Assembly: GCA_037951165.1 (NCBI GenBank)
Contig: JBBDHG010000028.1
Coordinates: forward strand, 5,412,501 to 5,476,500
Length of the DNA: 64,000 nt
Origin: Lophius americanus
Lineage: Eukaryota > Chordata > Actinopteri > Lophiiformes > Lophiidae
Direction of reading: 5' to 3'
In this document: one piece after another, positions 1 through 11,160 of the stretch
How the letters are laid out: each line of letters opens with the position of its first letter
Numbering within the stretch: position 1 is the first letter of the stretch
Position numbers and translations under genes: made by a program
The notes under the pieces: model-generated
What the model was told of the DNA's origin: nothing
The model's input: only the letters and a program-made list of their open reading frames with translations
Database searches by the model: none

Positions 1-619
1 TCTGACTGATACCCGTATAAAGTCTGGAGAAAATAAAAGCAAGGGTAAAACTGGGTTTAATCGGAGGGAGAGGAGAATTAAGATCAGACGCTGTTTTTTT
101 CTGAATCAGATTATAACTTGACATCAATCCCTTTTTTTTTAAGGGACAGCAATCTTTTAAAGGCACAGTCTGAAACATTTTAGGGGCTTCTGTGTTAACT
201 TACACACTAGTCTGTTAACTAGTGTGTAATCAGCTGGAAAAATGAGTTCAGTTTTGTAAAAGCCCTGTATATCAAAAAGATGGACTGGGCTGCCATGTTT
301 GTAAAGGAGCCTGACCCAACAAACTGAACATTGGCTCTAGAGAGGACTTTTCGCATTTTTAGGTTGATGTGGCAAAAGAGGCCGTGGTTCATTGCCATCA
401 AACGCTGGACTGTCCCCTTTAGGTTGGGTTTGAGTTTCAGCTTCAAGTGAAGGAGTTTGAGGTTTCTGGTGTCTTGTTCTGGAGTAATGGGAAAATGGCA
501 TGACGGTGACATGGAAAAGAGGTTTGGTGCGGCATCAGCAGTCATTATGTTGTTGTATCAGTCTGCCATTCTGAAGAGAGAACTGGGTCATGAGAAAGAG
601 CTTTCAATCTACTGGTCAA

Positions 620-1062
620 TCTAGGTTTCAACCCTCAAGGATACAAGTGGCTGAAATGAGCTTCCTTCGTTGGGGGACTGAACTCAGCCTAATATGATAC
701 GTTGAAGAATTTATAAGAATTTATAAAAGCCGTAAAGTTTATTAAAATTTGGAAAGAAGAATTTCTCTTTATTATTTTTATTGCTAATTTGCATTTTCCT
801 AAAGCTAGATTCAAAACCTGATAGCAAAATAAGAGCCATTTAGTGGTTTTTTAGTTTATTTTTATTTTTACTTAACCTTTATTTAACCAGAAGAAAAATT
901 ATTCGATTAATCAGTCGATTATTGAAACGATTAATCGGCTATCAAATTAGTCGCTAGTTGCAGCCCTAATCTGGGACAGACCCAGAACTCTCTGGAGGAG
1001 ACTATATATCTTATCTGGCCTGGGAACACCTCAGGATCCTCTAGAATGAGCTGGAGAGTCCT
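620..1062 (+). mobile_element. LINE 3'-ORF fragment split by an insertion
   Basis: About 630-690 (a tract reading like GGCTGAAATGAGCTTCCTTC) and 968-1060 (CAGACCCAGAACTCTCTGGA and on) match the C-terminal coding end of a non-LTR retrotransposon widespread in fish. Its reverse-transcriptase tail normally reads through an arginine/tryptophan-rich RxRWFGH-type motif. The two halves are separated by about 275 bp of AT-rich DNA ending in an ATTAATCG-rich segment and TAGTTGCAGCCC, which looks like the end of a short DNA transposon. CCTAAT-like words at 688-693 and 965-970 could be a target duplication. Family assignment is from memory of consensus-like sequence. Confidence 0.55.
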
Positions 1063-2114
1063 TTTACTTGTGATACATAATGTTTAATGGATGTCAATAA
1101 TCTAAAGTGCTTTGGTTTCGAATAAAGCTCTGCGTGATCTGTGTAACTGTCATGGGAAACATTAACTGCAGTTACTGCAAAACACATGCGGTTCCTGGTG
1201 CTTTCACTGGGACTTTATTCAAATAAAGAAGCGTTAATGATCTTGACAATTACCCCCAAAATGTGATTAATCTTGTGGAATAATCGTAGAGAAACAAAAA
1301 CAATAATTTCGCACCAAAGTTGTCCATGTTTCTTGCAAATTTTGTTATTCTCTATGAAAGCATAAGTCAAATTTTTTTGTTGATGAACAGAAATCATTTC
1401 ATTATCTGGGTAACAATACAGAGCCTCAGGTGGACCCTCGGGTCACCTCATAGGTAAATTCATGAATGGAGTTAGTACCGTCTATATGTTATACGAAACA
1501 TATATACGTATAACGAAAGAACAACACAATTTTTAAAAGAGAGAAATAGGATGGGATGGTTAGCAATGGGGAACGCCACACTCGGATCATGAAGCATGAG
1601 GGCAGAAGAGTCAGTTCTATCAGTTCTATCACTAGAAATCCTAACAAAGGCTGAGCCTGGACCGTGACTGAAGAACCAGACTGAAAACCCCTGAAGCACA
1701 GTTAAGAGGGACCAGATCAGTCATTCACACCGGTTACTCACGATGCTAAGTATCTCTCGGAGATGAGAAAAGGCTCTCTGGGGACGATAAGGCAGAGTTT
1801 GAGTCTTGTGTGAAGATGAGCTGTGTTCTTGGCATTGTGACTGAGGAATAGCAATGAGAACATGGAATCATTCCTCCATCTGCTGCAGCTCAGACACAAC
1901 GTCACACATCATCCTTCCAAAAAGGTCTGCAATGGAAGTCTTCTCGTTTAGTCCAAGGGTCTATGTTGAAACATCATCCAGTGTCCAGAACTCATCTCCT
2001 GCCAAAACCTACCCAACGAAACAAACAAGCTTCCTGAATGCTTATGAAGACAGGATATAGGGCTTCAGCTGCATTGAAGATATTATTGTTTTCAGTCTTT
2101 ACTTCTTTTAATTT

Positions 2115-3450
2115 CTACCGTCGATACAAGCGGCTGAAATGAGCTTCCTTTCACACAAACCAACTGCATGTCCTCTCTCCCCACATCTAGAAACGTCTTC
2201 TTTGGTCTTCTTTTTTTATCGTGCTTGGCAGCTCCATCTTTAGCATCTTTGTATGAATAGATGCATTATCCCTCTTTTTCACGTGTCCAAACCATCTCTA
2301 TCTGGCCTCTTACGTCTAACCTGGGCTGTCCCGCAGATTTGATCGTTTCTAATTCAGTCAATCCTTGTCACTCCAAAGAAAATCTTACCATAGAGCCACT
2401 GTATAGAGTCTATACCATAAAACAGAGCTGCTCTCACTACCATCTTGGAAACCATTCACTGCACTCTTGCTGCTAGTCTCACATGTAACTCCTCCCCACC
2501 CACTCCAACCTGCCTGCACTCGCTTCTTCAGCTCTTTTCTCCATGCCCTAACTTTATAGTCCCTGGAGACTCTTCCCTGACTTCAAGCCACTTTGACTGC
2601 CTGTCCAAGGGGCTCAGAGCTGATCTTTGGTGCAGTACTACCTCCAACTTGAACCCATCCATTACTCCTACTACACCTCAACGTTGTCATACTGCTCTCA
2701 TACATATCCCGTACCAATCTGACATACTTCTGTCACTCCAGACTTCCTCATGCAATACCACGATTCCTCCTGCGGCACTCTGGTGTAACTTTCTCTAAAT
2801 TCACAAAGACACAATGCAACTCCTTCTGGCCTTCTCTCTACTTCTCCATCAGCTCTCTCAAAGCAAACATCTCAACTGTATTGCTCTTTTTTGTTATGAA
2901 ACCATACTGCTGCTCAAAAATTGTCACCTCTTTCCTTAACCTAACCACTACACCTTTGCAGATATTTCCTAGATCTTTAAGGAGCCTCCTTTCATGCTCT
3001 TCAAAGCTGCTCTCACATCATCCTTACTGATCCTTTGAACTCCCTGATTTGCAATTCTCACATCTTCCAACCTTCTCTCTCTCTCATTATTTCCATTCAT
3101 CAGGTCTCAACAGTACTCCCTCAATCTTGCCCTCACACTCTCTTCATTTGTTAGTTAATTTCTCCGTCCACCCTTAATCACCCTAACCTGCTGCACATCC
3201 TTCCCATCTCCAGCCATCTGCCTCCCCATTGGTACAAGTTATTTTCTCCATCCTTAGCGTCCAACCTCTCATTCTACTCGACATAGACATTTCACTTAGC
3301 CTTTGCTGCATACCTTATTGTCTTATTTTGTATCTCTTTGCACTCCCGAGAACTTTTCTGTCCTGCTATCCCACTTCATCATCGCCAATCTTTTCTTGCA
3401 TATACTCTCCTGAACCTACTTATTCCACCAAACAAATCTCTTCATCTTCT
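2115..3450 (-). mobile_element. Degenerate RTE-type LINE fragment
   Basis: The minus strand is a decayed copy of the same non-LTR retrotransposon seen in better shape at 31080-33790. The segment 2590-2690, which ends in the words for a hydrophobic reverse-transcriptase core, lines up almost word for word with 31815-31920. 3000-3200 lines up with 32340-32560. All frames are broken by stops and indels, so no protein can be made. A short plus-strand piece of the other LINE tail (GATACAAGCGGCTGAAATGA, about 2123) abuts its left end. Confidence 0.65.
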
Positions 3451-4362
3451 TAAGATCTAGAATGCGATAATATATTAAAATATTTGTCATTTGAAACTTT
3501 CATCAAACAGAATCCAAATGTCTGAGGGGAGAGGGGAGAGAGGGTAATTAAACTTGGTGGGCAAAAGATGACTGCAGGGCTTTGGGGTCATCACTCTCCC
3601 AAGGAGGTGAAACGGAGTAGCAAGTACTGAGCTCACGGCCCCAGAAAGTGGCGAGATCCAAGAAGTGTCGGAGCTCCTGTAAACCTTCCCCTGACCCTTC
3701 CCAAGACGTTGTATGCGACCAAATTGGGACCAAGCACTCCACATAATGCAGTGGTGCCCTGCCGAATTGAATCCCCTGGGAGGACTGCGTGGACCCCTAT
3801 CTTTTCCACTCAATGGTTTCACGAGTCGGGTCTTCATGTTTCCTCTCATGGCAATATTTCACGCTGCGTTATGGTTTTCCAGATACAATGTATCTTGTTG
3901 TTCATTGGTTTTTGGTGACAAAGTGTTTCTTCAACATCTTTCTGCCACTTCAGCCTATAAACGTGAATCATTCTCTGAAGTAATGATTGGCCTATCCAGA
4001 TGAAACTGTGAAATGTTAAGCTCCAGCTATCATGAAGTAACAAACTACTACATGGTTCCATGATTCTTTTCCCTCTGTAACCATGTTGGACGACATCAGA
4101 ACCTCCACTAGGCTTTCCTCTGCCTTCACCCTGCCCAAATATAGTGCACCATCACGCGCACACGCTCAGACTCCACCTCCATCACTGAAAAACTAATTTC
4201 CCATGGCATCCAGTGAACAAAATATTGGGTGGAGAGAAATAAAGATTTTGTTTTTAGCTGCAACTTTTTTCATCAACAAAAAAATATTAAAATAATAATT
4301 AAACTAAATAAAGTGTGCATAAATAAATAGTAAAAAGTTCGTAGAACAAAATGAATAAATCA

Positions 4363-4400
4363 GATCTTTTTTTAGATCTGATTTGATCTAAAAAAAGATC
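4363..4400. repeat. Perfect 16-bp inverted repeat, 6-nt loop
   Basis: GATCTTTTTTTAGATC at 4363-4378 and GATCTAAAAAAAGATC at 4385-4400 are exact reverse complements separated by TGATTT. Each arm itself begins and ends with GATC. It lies in AT-rich intronic DNA with no gene nearby, and nothing in the sequence gives it a function. Confidence 0.9.
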
Positions 4401-5476
4401 AAAATAGAGGACCTATTCTGTTATGTTATTTATCTTAATACATCTGAACCAAACCTGGTTCCACTGACCTCAGCAGACAGACTGCTGATCTGTCCGTAGA
4501 TTTTCCACACAATCCCAGTTAACCGTATGAAGCACTGAGGTGGTAGAAGGTCAGATCCAGCGGTTTCAGTATCTGGTACATAATGATCATGTTCTGCACA
4601 CTGACTGTTCTGCACTCTCCTCCTCTGCTCTACCAGTTAAAAAGACAACTGAGCTTTGACCCAAAGTAAAAGCCTTCTGACTGGAATAACTTACAGGTCA
4701 GAATCAAGTCTTTTTCGTTTGAGGTCTATTCTTGTTGAGACTGTCACTATTTTTCCGATCCAGTGTTTTTTGTTTCTCTTGTTTTTTCTCGGTTGTATCT
4801 ACAGTTTTGTTTCTGTACTTTATCTAATACTGGATTCTCTGTCCGCCCGCAGTTGCAACTGCTTTCTTCTTCTTGTTTATTGAACTTTGGTCTTTTGGGG
4901 TTTTCTGTTTTGTTTGCCTTTCCTTTGTCTTTTTTAATAAGATTTGTTTGTTCTTTATTTTGTGTTTGTTTGATAATCTGGGTTAACTGTATCCATGTTA
5001 TCACGTTAGGATTGTGTTTCATGTCCGTAACCCCTCGAAAACGAGATGATAAATTTTAAATGTAATAATCCTGATGACTAAAGTTGAAAAGGAAAACTAA
5101 CAGGCAGCCAGTGTCCTTACCTTAAAGAAAGTGTAATGTGTGCAACCGCTCATCAAAGAACATTTTTTTTCATCATTTTTGTTAAGTTGAAACAGATCCA
5201 TGCTTGCTGATGTCCACTTCCCCTGTGTTTTACCTGGTCAGCTCACACACACAGACACACACTCACACACTAACACAGTCCCGATTAGTGTCGGCATTCC
5301 TCTGCGTCACTGCATTCCTGTCTCCTCCCTAAACAGACTCCTGTGTCATGTCCTTCTGTCAGCTGCCTTGTGTCGCCCCCCATGAACACATTGTGACAAA
5401 AGCCTGTCTGGGGCTCTGGCACAGTCTCTCTCAAACTCACACACACAAACACACCTGCTTACACACACCTGCTTAG

Positions 5477-5477
<1 letters not shown>

Positions 5478-5546
<69 letters not shown>

Positions 5547-5570
5547 GCACGCACGCACGCACGCACACAC

Positions 5571-5630
<60 letters not shown>

Positions 5631-5632
5631 AT

Positions 5633-5693
<61 letters not shown>
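5478..5693. repeat. (CA)n microsatellite, ~215 bp
   Basis: An almost pure CA tract with a CGCA-rich interruption around 5543-5578 and further CG interruptions near 5634-5640. Shorter CA runs lead into it from about 5437. It is intronic to ndp. The cysteine/valine-only open frames over it are artefacts. Confidence 0.98.
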
Positions 5694-5694
<1 letters not shown>

Positions 5695-6020
5695 CAGCAG
5701 TATTGTCGCCACTTTAAGACCATTTGTCTCTGTCTTAGCTGAGGATCAGGGTGTCCAACAGCTATGATTCCCCTAATGTGACGCCGCAACGCCTCTTCCT
5801 CCTCCTCTCTCCACGTCCTCATTGTACTCCTCCTCCGTCCACCTCCTCTGTCCATACCTTTCCTGCTTCTTAAGGTGCAGCAAAATTAAGAATAGCTTAC
5901 TCAGTTAATTATTATTCACCAAACCCAAACCAGGAAAAGAAAAAGTAGGATTATTTTTAAAATTTTAAAGCTCATGTCTGAAGTATCACCAGATACACAT
6001 CACCAGTTCCATGGTGCTTA

Positions 6021-6111
6021 ACAATGCCTTCAAAAACAACTGGCCCTTTGCACATCTGGTGCACCTCTGGCACTTTGCACCAGAGGTTTTTGAAGGCAAT
6101 GTTAATGTTTT
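6021..6111. repeat. Imperfect ~90-nt hairpin
   Basis: TGCCTTCAAAAAC near 6025-6037 pairs with GTTTTTGAAGGCA near 6086-6099, and the inner parts (CTGG...GCAC around 6039-6052 against CACTTTGCACCAG around 6070-6082) extend the pairing with mismatches. The size and shape resemble a microRNA precursor or a small foldback element. No known seed sequence was recognised. Confidence 0.5.
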
Positions 6112-6404
6112 CCTGCATTAATAATAAGAAAAACATCCTAAATTTGATGATGAAAAGTGATGAATAATTTGATATTATACAGTAACCAGTATTGAATGAG
6201 GCAAAGTGGCCCTACTGCAGTTTGGCTGGCTGCTCCAAGCTCTCACAGTCAGGTTATTAAAAAAGACTAAAGAACAACTACATTACATAAGAGCCGAGAA
6301 CCTCTCTTAAACTAGTGGTGGATTATTTTCTCTGGCAGGTGCTCGGTGTTTTTCCAAATCTACATCAGTTTGAGAGTGTGTCTGTAGGTCTGCCACAATC
6401 TTAC

Positions 6405-6611
6405 CTTGGAGTTACATTTATAAATGGGGTGTGTGATGGTCTCCACAAAGTGGTGCCTCATACATCGTTCTATGTCTGACACTCCCAGTTGTGGGTGTCC
6501 GTTATCACTGGCCTTGTTGCCACTAGAAGACTCAACCAAGCCCACTAGGGGACAGCACACCAAGAACAGCAACAGGCCAGATGGGGGGGTCACAAAAATT
6601 GAAGGCTTCAT
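6405..6611 (-). CDS. ndp: Norrin, first coding exon (exon 2)
   Basis: Norrin is a secreted cystine-knot ligand that binds Frizzled-4/LRP5/6/TSPAN12 and activates beta-catenin signalling in retinal vessel growth. This exon encodes residues 1-69. A hydrophobic signal peptide (about 10-25, with GLLLFLVCCPLVGLV) is followed by a variable linker. The conserved start of the knot then follows, with RCMRHHFVETITHPIYKC at 49-66 holding the first two knot cysteines (C50, C66). The exon ends in phase 0 after ...NSK with donor AAG|GTAAGA, exactly where human exon 2 ends (after its residue 58). The N-terminal part is 11 residues longer than the human one. A probable acceptor (CCTCAG|GG) puts the exon start near 6623, giving a very short 5' UTR here. 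The remaining knot is encoded off the window. Confidence 0.93.
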
Positions 6612-6623
6612 GATGGGACTGCC

Positions 6624-7087
6624 CTGAGGACCTCCTTCCCCACGGGATGTCCAACACGTATCGTCGTCTCCTTTCTCACAGTTTGTGTTTTATCGTCACA
6701 GTTGGTGTTTTAAGGTCTCTCAAAGGGAAAAGAGTGTGTGTTTTTTTTATCGTTCCTGCGAGTGGAGGTTCAAGATTGGCAAGCTGTACGGAGGTAGTAC
6801 AGGTAGTAGTAGAAGGGCTGCTTTGTTAAACCGCTTTATCCCCCATGATGGTCTTGATCAACCCCGGTCTGAAAGAAGACAGACAGGAATGATTAAACAC
6901 AGATAGGTAGATAAACACAATAGAGCAAACAATCATGTGTGTAAAGGCATTGTGTTGTCTGTCTGAGGAGAAAATTGCAGGTGAAGAAAATTCCGAACTT
7001 AATTTTGAATGTTTGTTGGACGGAGCTACATTGACCGCCTGTATGAGTCGACTGGGTGGACCATATCAACACATACAGCTGGACAGA
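6624..7087. other. ndp upstream sequence, no clear feature
   Basis: Directly 5' of the ndp coding exon on the minus strand, inferred to be intron 1. In mammals ndp has a non-coding exon 1 upstream, but I cannot recognise one or its promoter by eye here or further upstream. Confidence 0.4.
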
Positions 7088-7190
7088 CATGTCTGGGAGA
7101 ACATGCTAACTCATATAGGAAGGCCTCCGAGGTGAACTTGAACCTAGAACCTTCTTGCTTTGAGGCAACTATGCCACCGTGCTGCTAAAT
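7088..7190 (-). mobile_element. SINE-like fish repeat fragment
   Basis: Reads, in reverse, like the widespread fish repeat containing GCACGGTGGCATAGTTGCCTCAAAGCAAGAAGGTTCT followed by a TGTGGAGTTTGCATGTTCTC-type block (here ATGAGTTAGCATGTTCTCCC on the minus strand). The same family occurs at 59562 (plus) and 41795 (minus). The name Mermaid-like is from memory and uncertain. Confidence 0.7.
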
Positions 7191-8418
7191 TTCTATAATT
7201 CCATGAAACAGGAAGTTGTCATAAACCTAACCCTAACCCTCTGTGACAAACATAATTTATGTGACATGAAGTTTTCATGGTGTGGATTTCACTTAATTTG
7301 CAGGAAGAGGACCCATTGTTGTTATGGCTGTCTCTTCTCCTCCTCCATGTTAAACTCTTCTTCGGTTTTGTGCATTGTGATTGATCATGAGCTTCACCTG
7401 GCAGAACAGAAGATCTTAAGAGCTCCTGTTCCACGTGAGAAGAGAATTTCTGGGATGGAGACTGTTGGATGTGATGCCACTCAGCAAGAGATTTTTACTT
7501 TTGTTGTTAGTTTACTTAACATACTTAGTAAACAAGTCACTCAAGTAACTTACTTGAGTGACTAAAGGTACTCAATAAGTTATGTGAGTAACTAAGTAAC
7601 TTTTTAGTGTACTGTTTAATGTGTTGTTTGATTGGTTAGATTTGTTCATAAATCCCATGGATTTGGTTTGTTGCCCATTGTGTTTTTTTGTTGTTGTTTT
7701 TGGGTCAGTGCAGTATTGTTAGTCCCATGGGGCCATTTAAGTGTGGGGCCGAACAGTGGAGACAGGAAGTATCTGCTATAAATATTCATGCAGTGCTGTA
7801 TGGGGCATAGTAAAGATGATGTACAGGAAGGCCAAACAATGAACTAGGAAGCACTCGGAGTGGACAAACTTTTGCCAAAGCACAACCGTACCTGAGATAG
7901 ACACTATTGTGGTAAAACTTTATGCAGATTTGTCCGATAATTTATGAAATATTGCAAATAATCTCCAAAAGTCAACTATCTCGCAATAAAACATTAGTCT
8001 GCCATCATAATGTGAGGTCATGACGTGACGTCAACAAAATGAAATTGTCTCTAGGATATGTAAAACCCTACCTATGAGTAACATTTTGTGCAATCTGTCC
8101 TGTAGTTTCATTATAATCTTGCTAACAAAGACACAATAAAACATAAGCCGCTTGGCAGAGGTTACCAGTACATGATGCAATTACTGTAAACGAGTTAACG
8201 TTTTTATCTTTTTTTTTTTTTTTTATAGTTTCGTTTAAGAAAAAGCAATGTGTATAGTTATAAATTCACAAATATAACAAAGTCAAATGACCTAAGATAA
8301 ACAGTATCTTCCTATAGAGAGAATAAACAGAAATGTAAGAAAAATAAATACATTAGAAGAGCTTGTAGCATCAACATAAGTTCAACTTAAAATATTAGGT
8401 ATTTTTGATATACAAATG
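7191..8418. other. Intergenic, decayed repeats
   Basis: No coding signal. 7533-7560 has a palindrome-like CAAGTCACTCAAGTAACTTACTTGAGTG. 7900-8180 resembles a common fish dispersed repeat ending in a CCGCTTGGCAGAGGTTACC block, also seen in part near 50170-50345. 7229-7241 holds two TAACCC telomere-like words only. Confidence 0.4.
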
Positions 8419-8796
8419 TACGGAAGTGTATTGCATTCATCTCACAAACTTTTTTTGCCCTGTTTTTCTGAATTAACGACTTGGTTATCTCATTATATCA
8501 GAAACACAGAGCCCTGCTTTCTGAATTGGCGAGATAGCTCTCACTCAATAATAATTATGATGTGCTTGTTTAGTTTAATCCAATGTACTTTGGTTAAGAC
8601 CCTGGGAGATACTGACATATTTAAGTAATGTAAATGGTCTTGTTATTAGTTTGTCAACTTTGCGCAGGCACTTCAGGACTTTGTGGCTGTTCAGACAGGT
8701 GCCCACGACTCTTTTTTTCTGAATTAATGCAATAACTAAGTAATTCAGAAAAACAGGGCAATTTTTTTTTATTGGTGAATGCAATACCCTTCCATA
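8419..8796. mobile_element. Foldback/MITE DNA element, 378 bp, with TSD
   Basis: The left end TACGGAAGTGTATTGCATTC (8419 on) is repeated in inverse orientation at the right end (8796 back to about 8727). The arms are about 70 bp, sharing TTGCCCTGTTTTTCTGAATTA in both. CAAATG flanks both sides (8413-8418 and 8797-8802), consistent with a target-site duplication. If the ends are drawn differently, a 10-bp direct word ATACAAATGT is shared. The interior has no transposase, so this is a non-autonomous element. Superfamily is not assigned. Confidence 0.8.
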
Positions 8797-9779
8797 CAAA
8801 TGTGCAAAAAGGTGTAAACACAGTAGAAAACAATCATGAAGTAAAGTACTTGAATGTATTAAACTTAAGTCTTACAAATTACATCACTGTTCCACTTTCC
8901 TATTAGATTCTGTCCTTTATGGCATCACTGTCAGAGGCCTGATGACTGCAGGTCATATTAGTCTCTCTAGCTTAGTGTTAAAAGCCAAACCAAATCCACA
9001 GAAAGCATGTAATTCAATAAATTAATATTTTACTACATACTCAAAATATTTACAATCTAATGACATCATTTTTTTCCCCCAGTATTGTGTTTTTATTATA
9101 ATTAAACAAAATATTTTATTAAGTTTCCTCACTGATTATGTAAAATGATAATTAGTAGAGCTGGTTCGAATTAAGTCCGTACATGACAACAGTTCTAGAA
9201 ACTCTCAGCTTGCTTCTTTGTGTGTGAGCCTATGTTGTGGGCGTGGCCCCACACACCTGGATCCTGGATCAGCTCAACGACTGACTCTCATCATCCTCAT
9301 CTCCCTTCGCTGAAGCTGCATTTTGACATAAATCCCCTTGTTTAGCTCTTGCCAGTGTCTGATTCTGCTCCATATTATAATTTGAACCTTAACATGTAGG
9401 AGTCGGCCGCGACATTCTATATCTTACCGTGATCTGAAAGGGAAAACTGTGGAGTTTCCTTGTGATTTTTGTGTCTACATTTGTCTGTCTCCAAAGAGCT
9501 CATTGATACGAGTGAATCATCCTGAGTCCAGGAAGCACTGTAGTGATTGTTTTCATTCAGTGGAATAAATTTAATCTCTTTTTTCATTTTCAGGTTGTAA
9601 TGAAAAACCCACACAAAGTTAGCCATATCATGGAGCCCGCTAAATTATCCCCATCAATCTACATATTTCCTCCCAACTGTAATACTTTTCAGTATTATAA
9701 AATTGTACAATACTCTTGTATGACTACTGGAAATAATGTGCCGTACTGTTAATACATTTTTTCTAACGTGCTCTAAACT
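8797..9779. other. Intergenic, nothing recognised
   Basis: AT-rich sequence with no splice-compatible coding exon or repeat that I can name. Confidence 0.35.
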
Positions 9780-9862
9780 TTTGTACATGGCGTAACATCC
9801 TGCTCTTGGCTATTGTAAGATTGAGATTTCCTCACTGTTGGACAAATAAAGGATTATCATAT
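9780..9862 (+). mobile_element. Short LINE-type 3' tail
   Basis: The sequence TTGAGATTTCCTCACTGTTGGACAAATAAAGGATTATC resembles the common fish retroelement tail (TTTCCCCATTGGGGGATCAATAAAGG-like). Similar tails occur at about 50735-50775 and 51385-51437. These AATAAA words are therefore more likely repeat tails than gene ends. Confidence 0.5.
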
Positions 9863-10799
9863 CTTATATATAAGTCTGTAATGCCACTCGGACAGCAAGA
9901 AAGGTGTTTCATTATTCTGCAACTTATCTCAGAATCTAACAAGCAGTTATCTTTCTTATTTACTGCCTTTAATTGTCAAATCGCTTTTTGTGTACTTGAC
10001 AGATTCTTAGTGTCGGCCACTGAAGTTTTGGTTTCCATGGTTATATACCAGCACGCTTCCTGACAACGGACAGTACAAGAGATTGACCAGGCTACAGGAC
10101 CAGTACTGACATCTCGTGGATATATTCTGACAAATTATATCTGACAACAATGGAGCAGGGAGAAGCGCTAGCGCTGATGATTGACGTGCGGGATAACACA
10201 GTGCATTCTGGGATTTGCAGTATATGTGGTGTTTGTAGTGTACACCAGCAGGCCAGTTATTATAAAAATGTAATATTGTCTTGCGGGAAAGATATAAATG
10301 TCGTGCGGGCCAGATGTGGCACGCGAGCCTTGAGTTTGACACATGTGGTCTAGAGTCCCTGCTTCAGAAGAATTTCAACCAATCGTAGTCTGACTGGGCT
10401 GATATAACTATCACTGGCCTGGTATAGGCAGAACAGGATAGATATGTCTGTCAACACTGGGATTTGAACAACCCAACCCAAAGAAGAAGAGTAGGAGGGA
10501 TATTGGCATCTAAATGTGCAGCTTGATCTGGACTACTCAGCTACCTGTTTAAGTAAAAATTGGAAAAACTGTTTTCACAACTATTGAAAATCAAAACATA
10601 ACCTCATAATAAACTGTCAAAAAATCTATAACCGGCAACGTGGCAATTTTCTAAATAAAAATGCAGGTCACATGTCAAAAATAAATCACTATTTCAACTA
10701 TCCCTAACGTCACATTTTTATACTTCTATTGTGATTACTACTAGCATTACCAATATTTATACTACTACGAGAGGCCTTAAGGATTAATACCATTTTCCT
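9863..10799. other. Intergenic, nothing recognised
   Basis: The open frames around 9806-10353 on both strands have no recognisable domain, and no exon-like boundaries were seen. Confidence 0.35.
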
Positions 10800-11160
10800 C
10801 CTCATATCTGCGGTCGCGTTATGGTGGCAGCAGGCTAAGGAGGGTGTTCCAGATGTCCCTCTCTCCAGAAACTCACCAGCTCAGCTCTGGAGGATCCATC
10901 AGGCGATCCAAGGCCAGATGAGATAAATAGTCCCTCCAGAGAGTTCTGGGTCTTCTCACGGTTGGACAAGCCTATAAAACTTCCAAAGGGAGGTTTCTTG
11001 GAGTTACCTGATCGTATGATGAGCCACCTAAACTGGCTCCTTTAGACGTGAAGGAGCAGCTCCTCTACTCTGACCTCCCTCCAGATGTCTGAGCTTCTCA
11101 CCTGATCTCTAAGGCAGAGTCCAGCCCCCCTTTGAGGGCCTTAAGGACCCATAGAGTCGA
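10800..11160 (-). mobile_element. LINE reverse-transcriptase C-terminal relic
   Basis: The minus strand carries the same LINE coding tail as 620-1062. Examples are the block read in plus as TCTCCAGAAACTCACCAGCT, then GTCCCTCCAGAGAGTTCTGG, AACTGGCTCCTTTAGACGTG and AGGAGCAGCTCCTCTACTCT. It corresponds to the C-terminus after the polymerase. It is broken by stops and indels. Confidence 0.7.

Larger units (their letters stand above)
1..6404 (-). other. ndp: ndp intron 2 (partial) with repeats
   Basis: This stretch lies downstream of the norrin exon-2 donor on the minus strand, so it is inferred to be the intron leading to the last coding exon. I searched the minus strand for the expected cysteine-rich C-terminal half and did not find it, so the intron is at least 6.4 kb and the exon is off the left edge. 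It contains LINE fragments, a CA microsatellite and two hairpins, listed separately. In the remaining parts (1-619, 1063-2114, 3451-4362, 4401-5477, 5694-6020) I see no supported gene, only short open frames without coding character and AT-rich sequence. Confidence 0.6.

Noticed and set aside
3487..3849. Overlapping minus-strand frames (120 and 64 codons) with plus-strand shadows
   Set aside because: No motif of a host gene or a known mobile element. The overlapping open frames on both strands suggest composition effects.
5346..5855. Overlapping cysteine/valine open frames on the minus strand
   Set aside because: Pure translation of the CA repeat. The same applies to frames at 40344-40794 (TA), 45653-45910, 53390-53861 and 61562-61838 (CA/TG).
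7229..7241. Interstitial telomere repeat (CCTAACCCTAACCC)
   Set aside because: Only about two units, within chance for this length.
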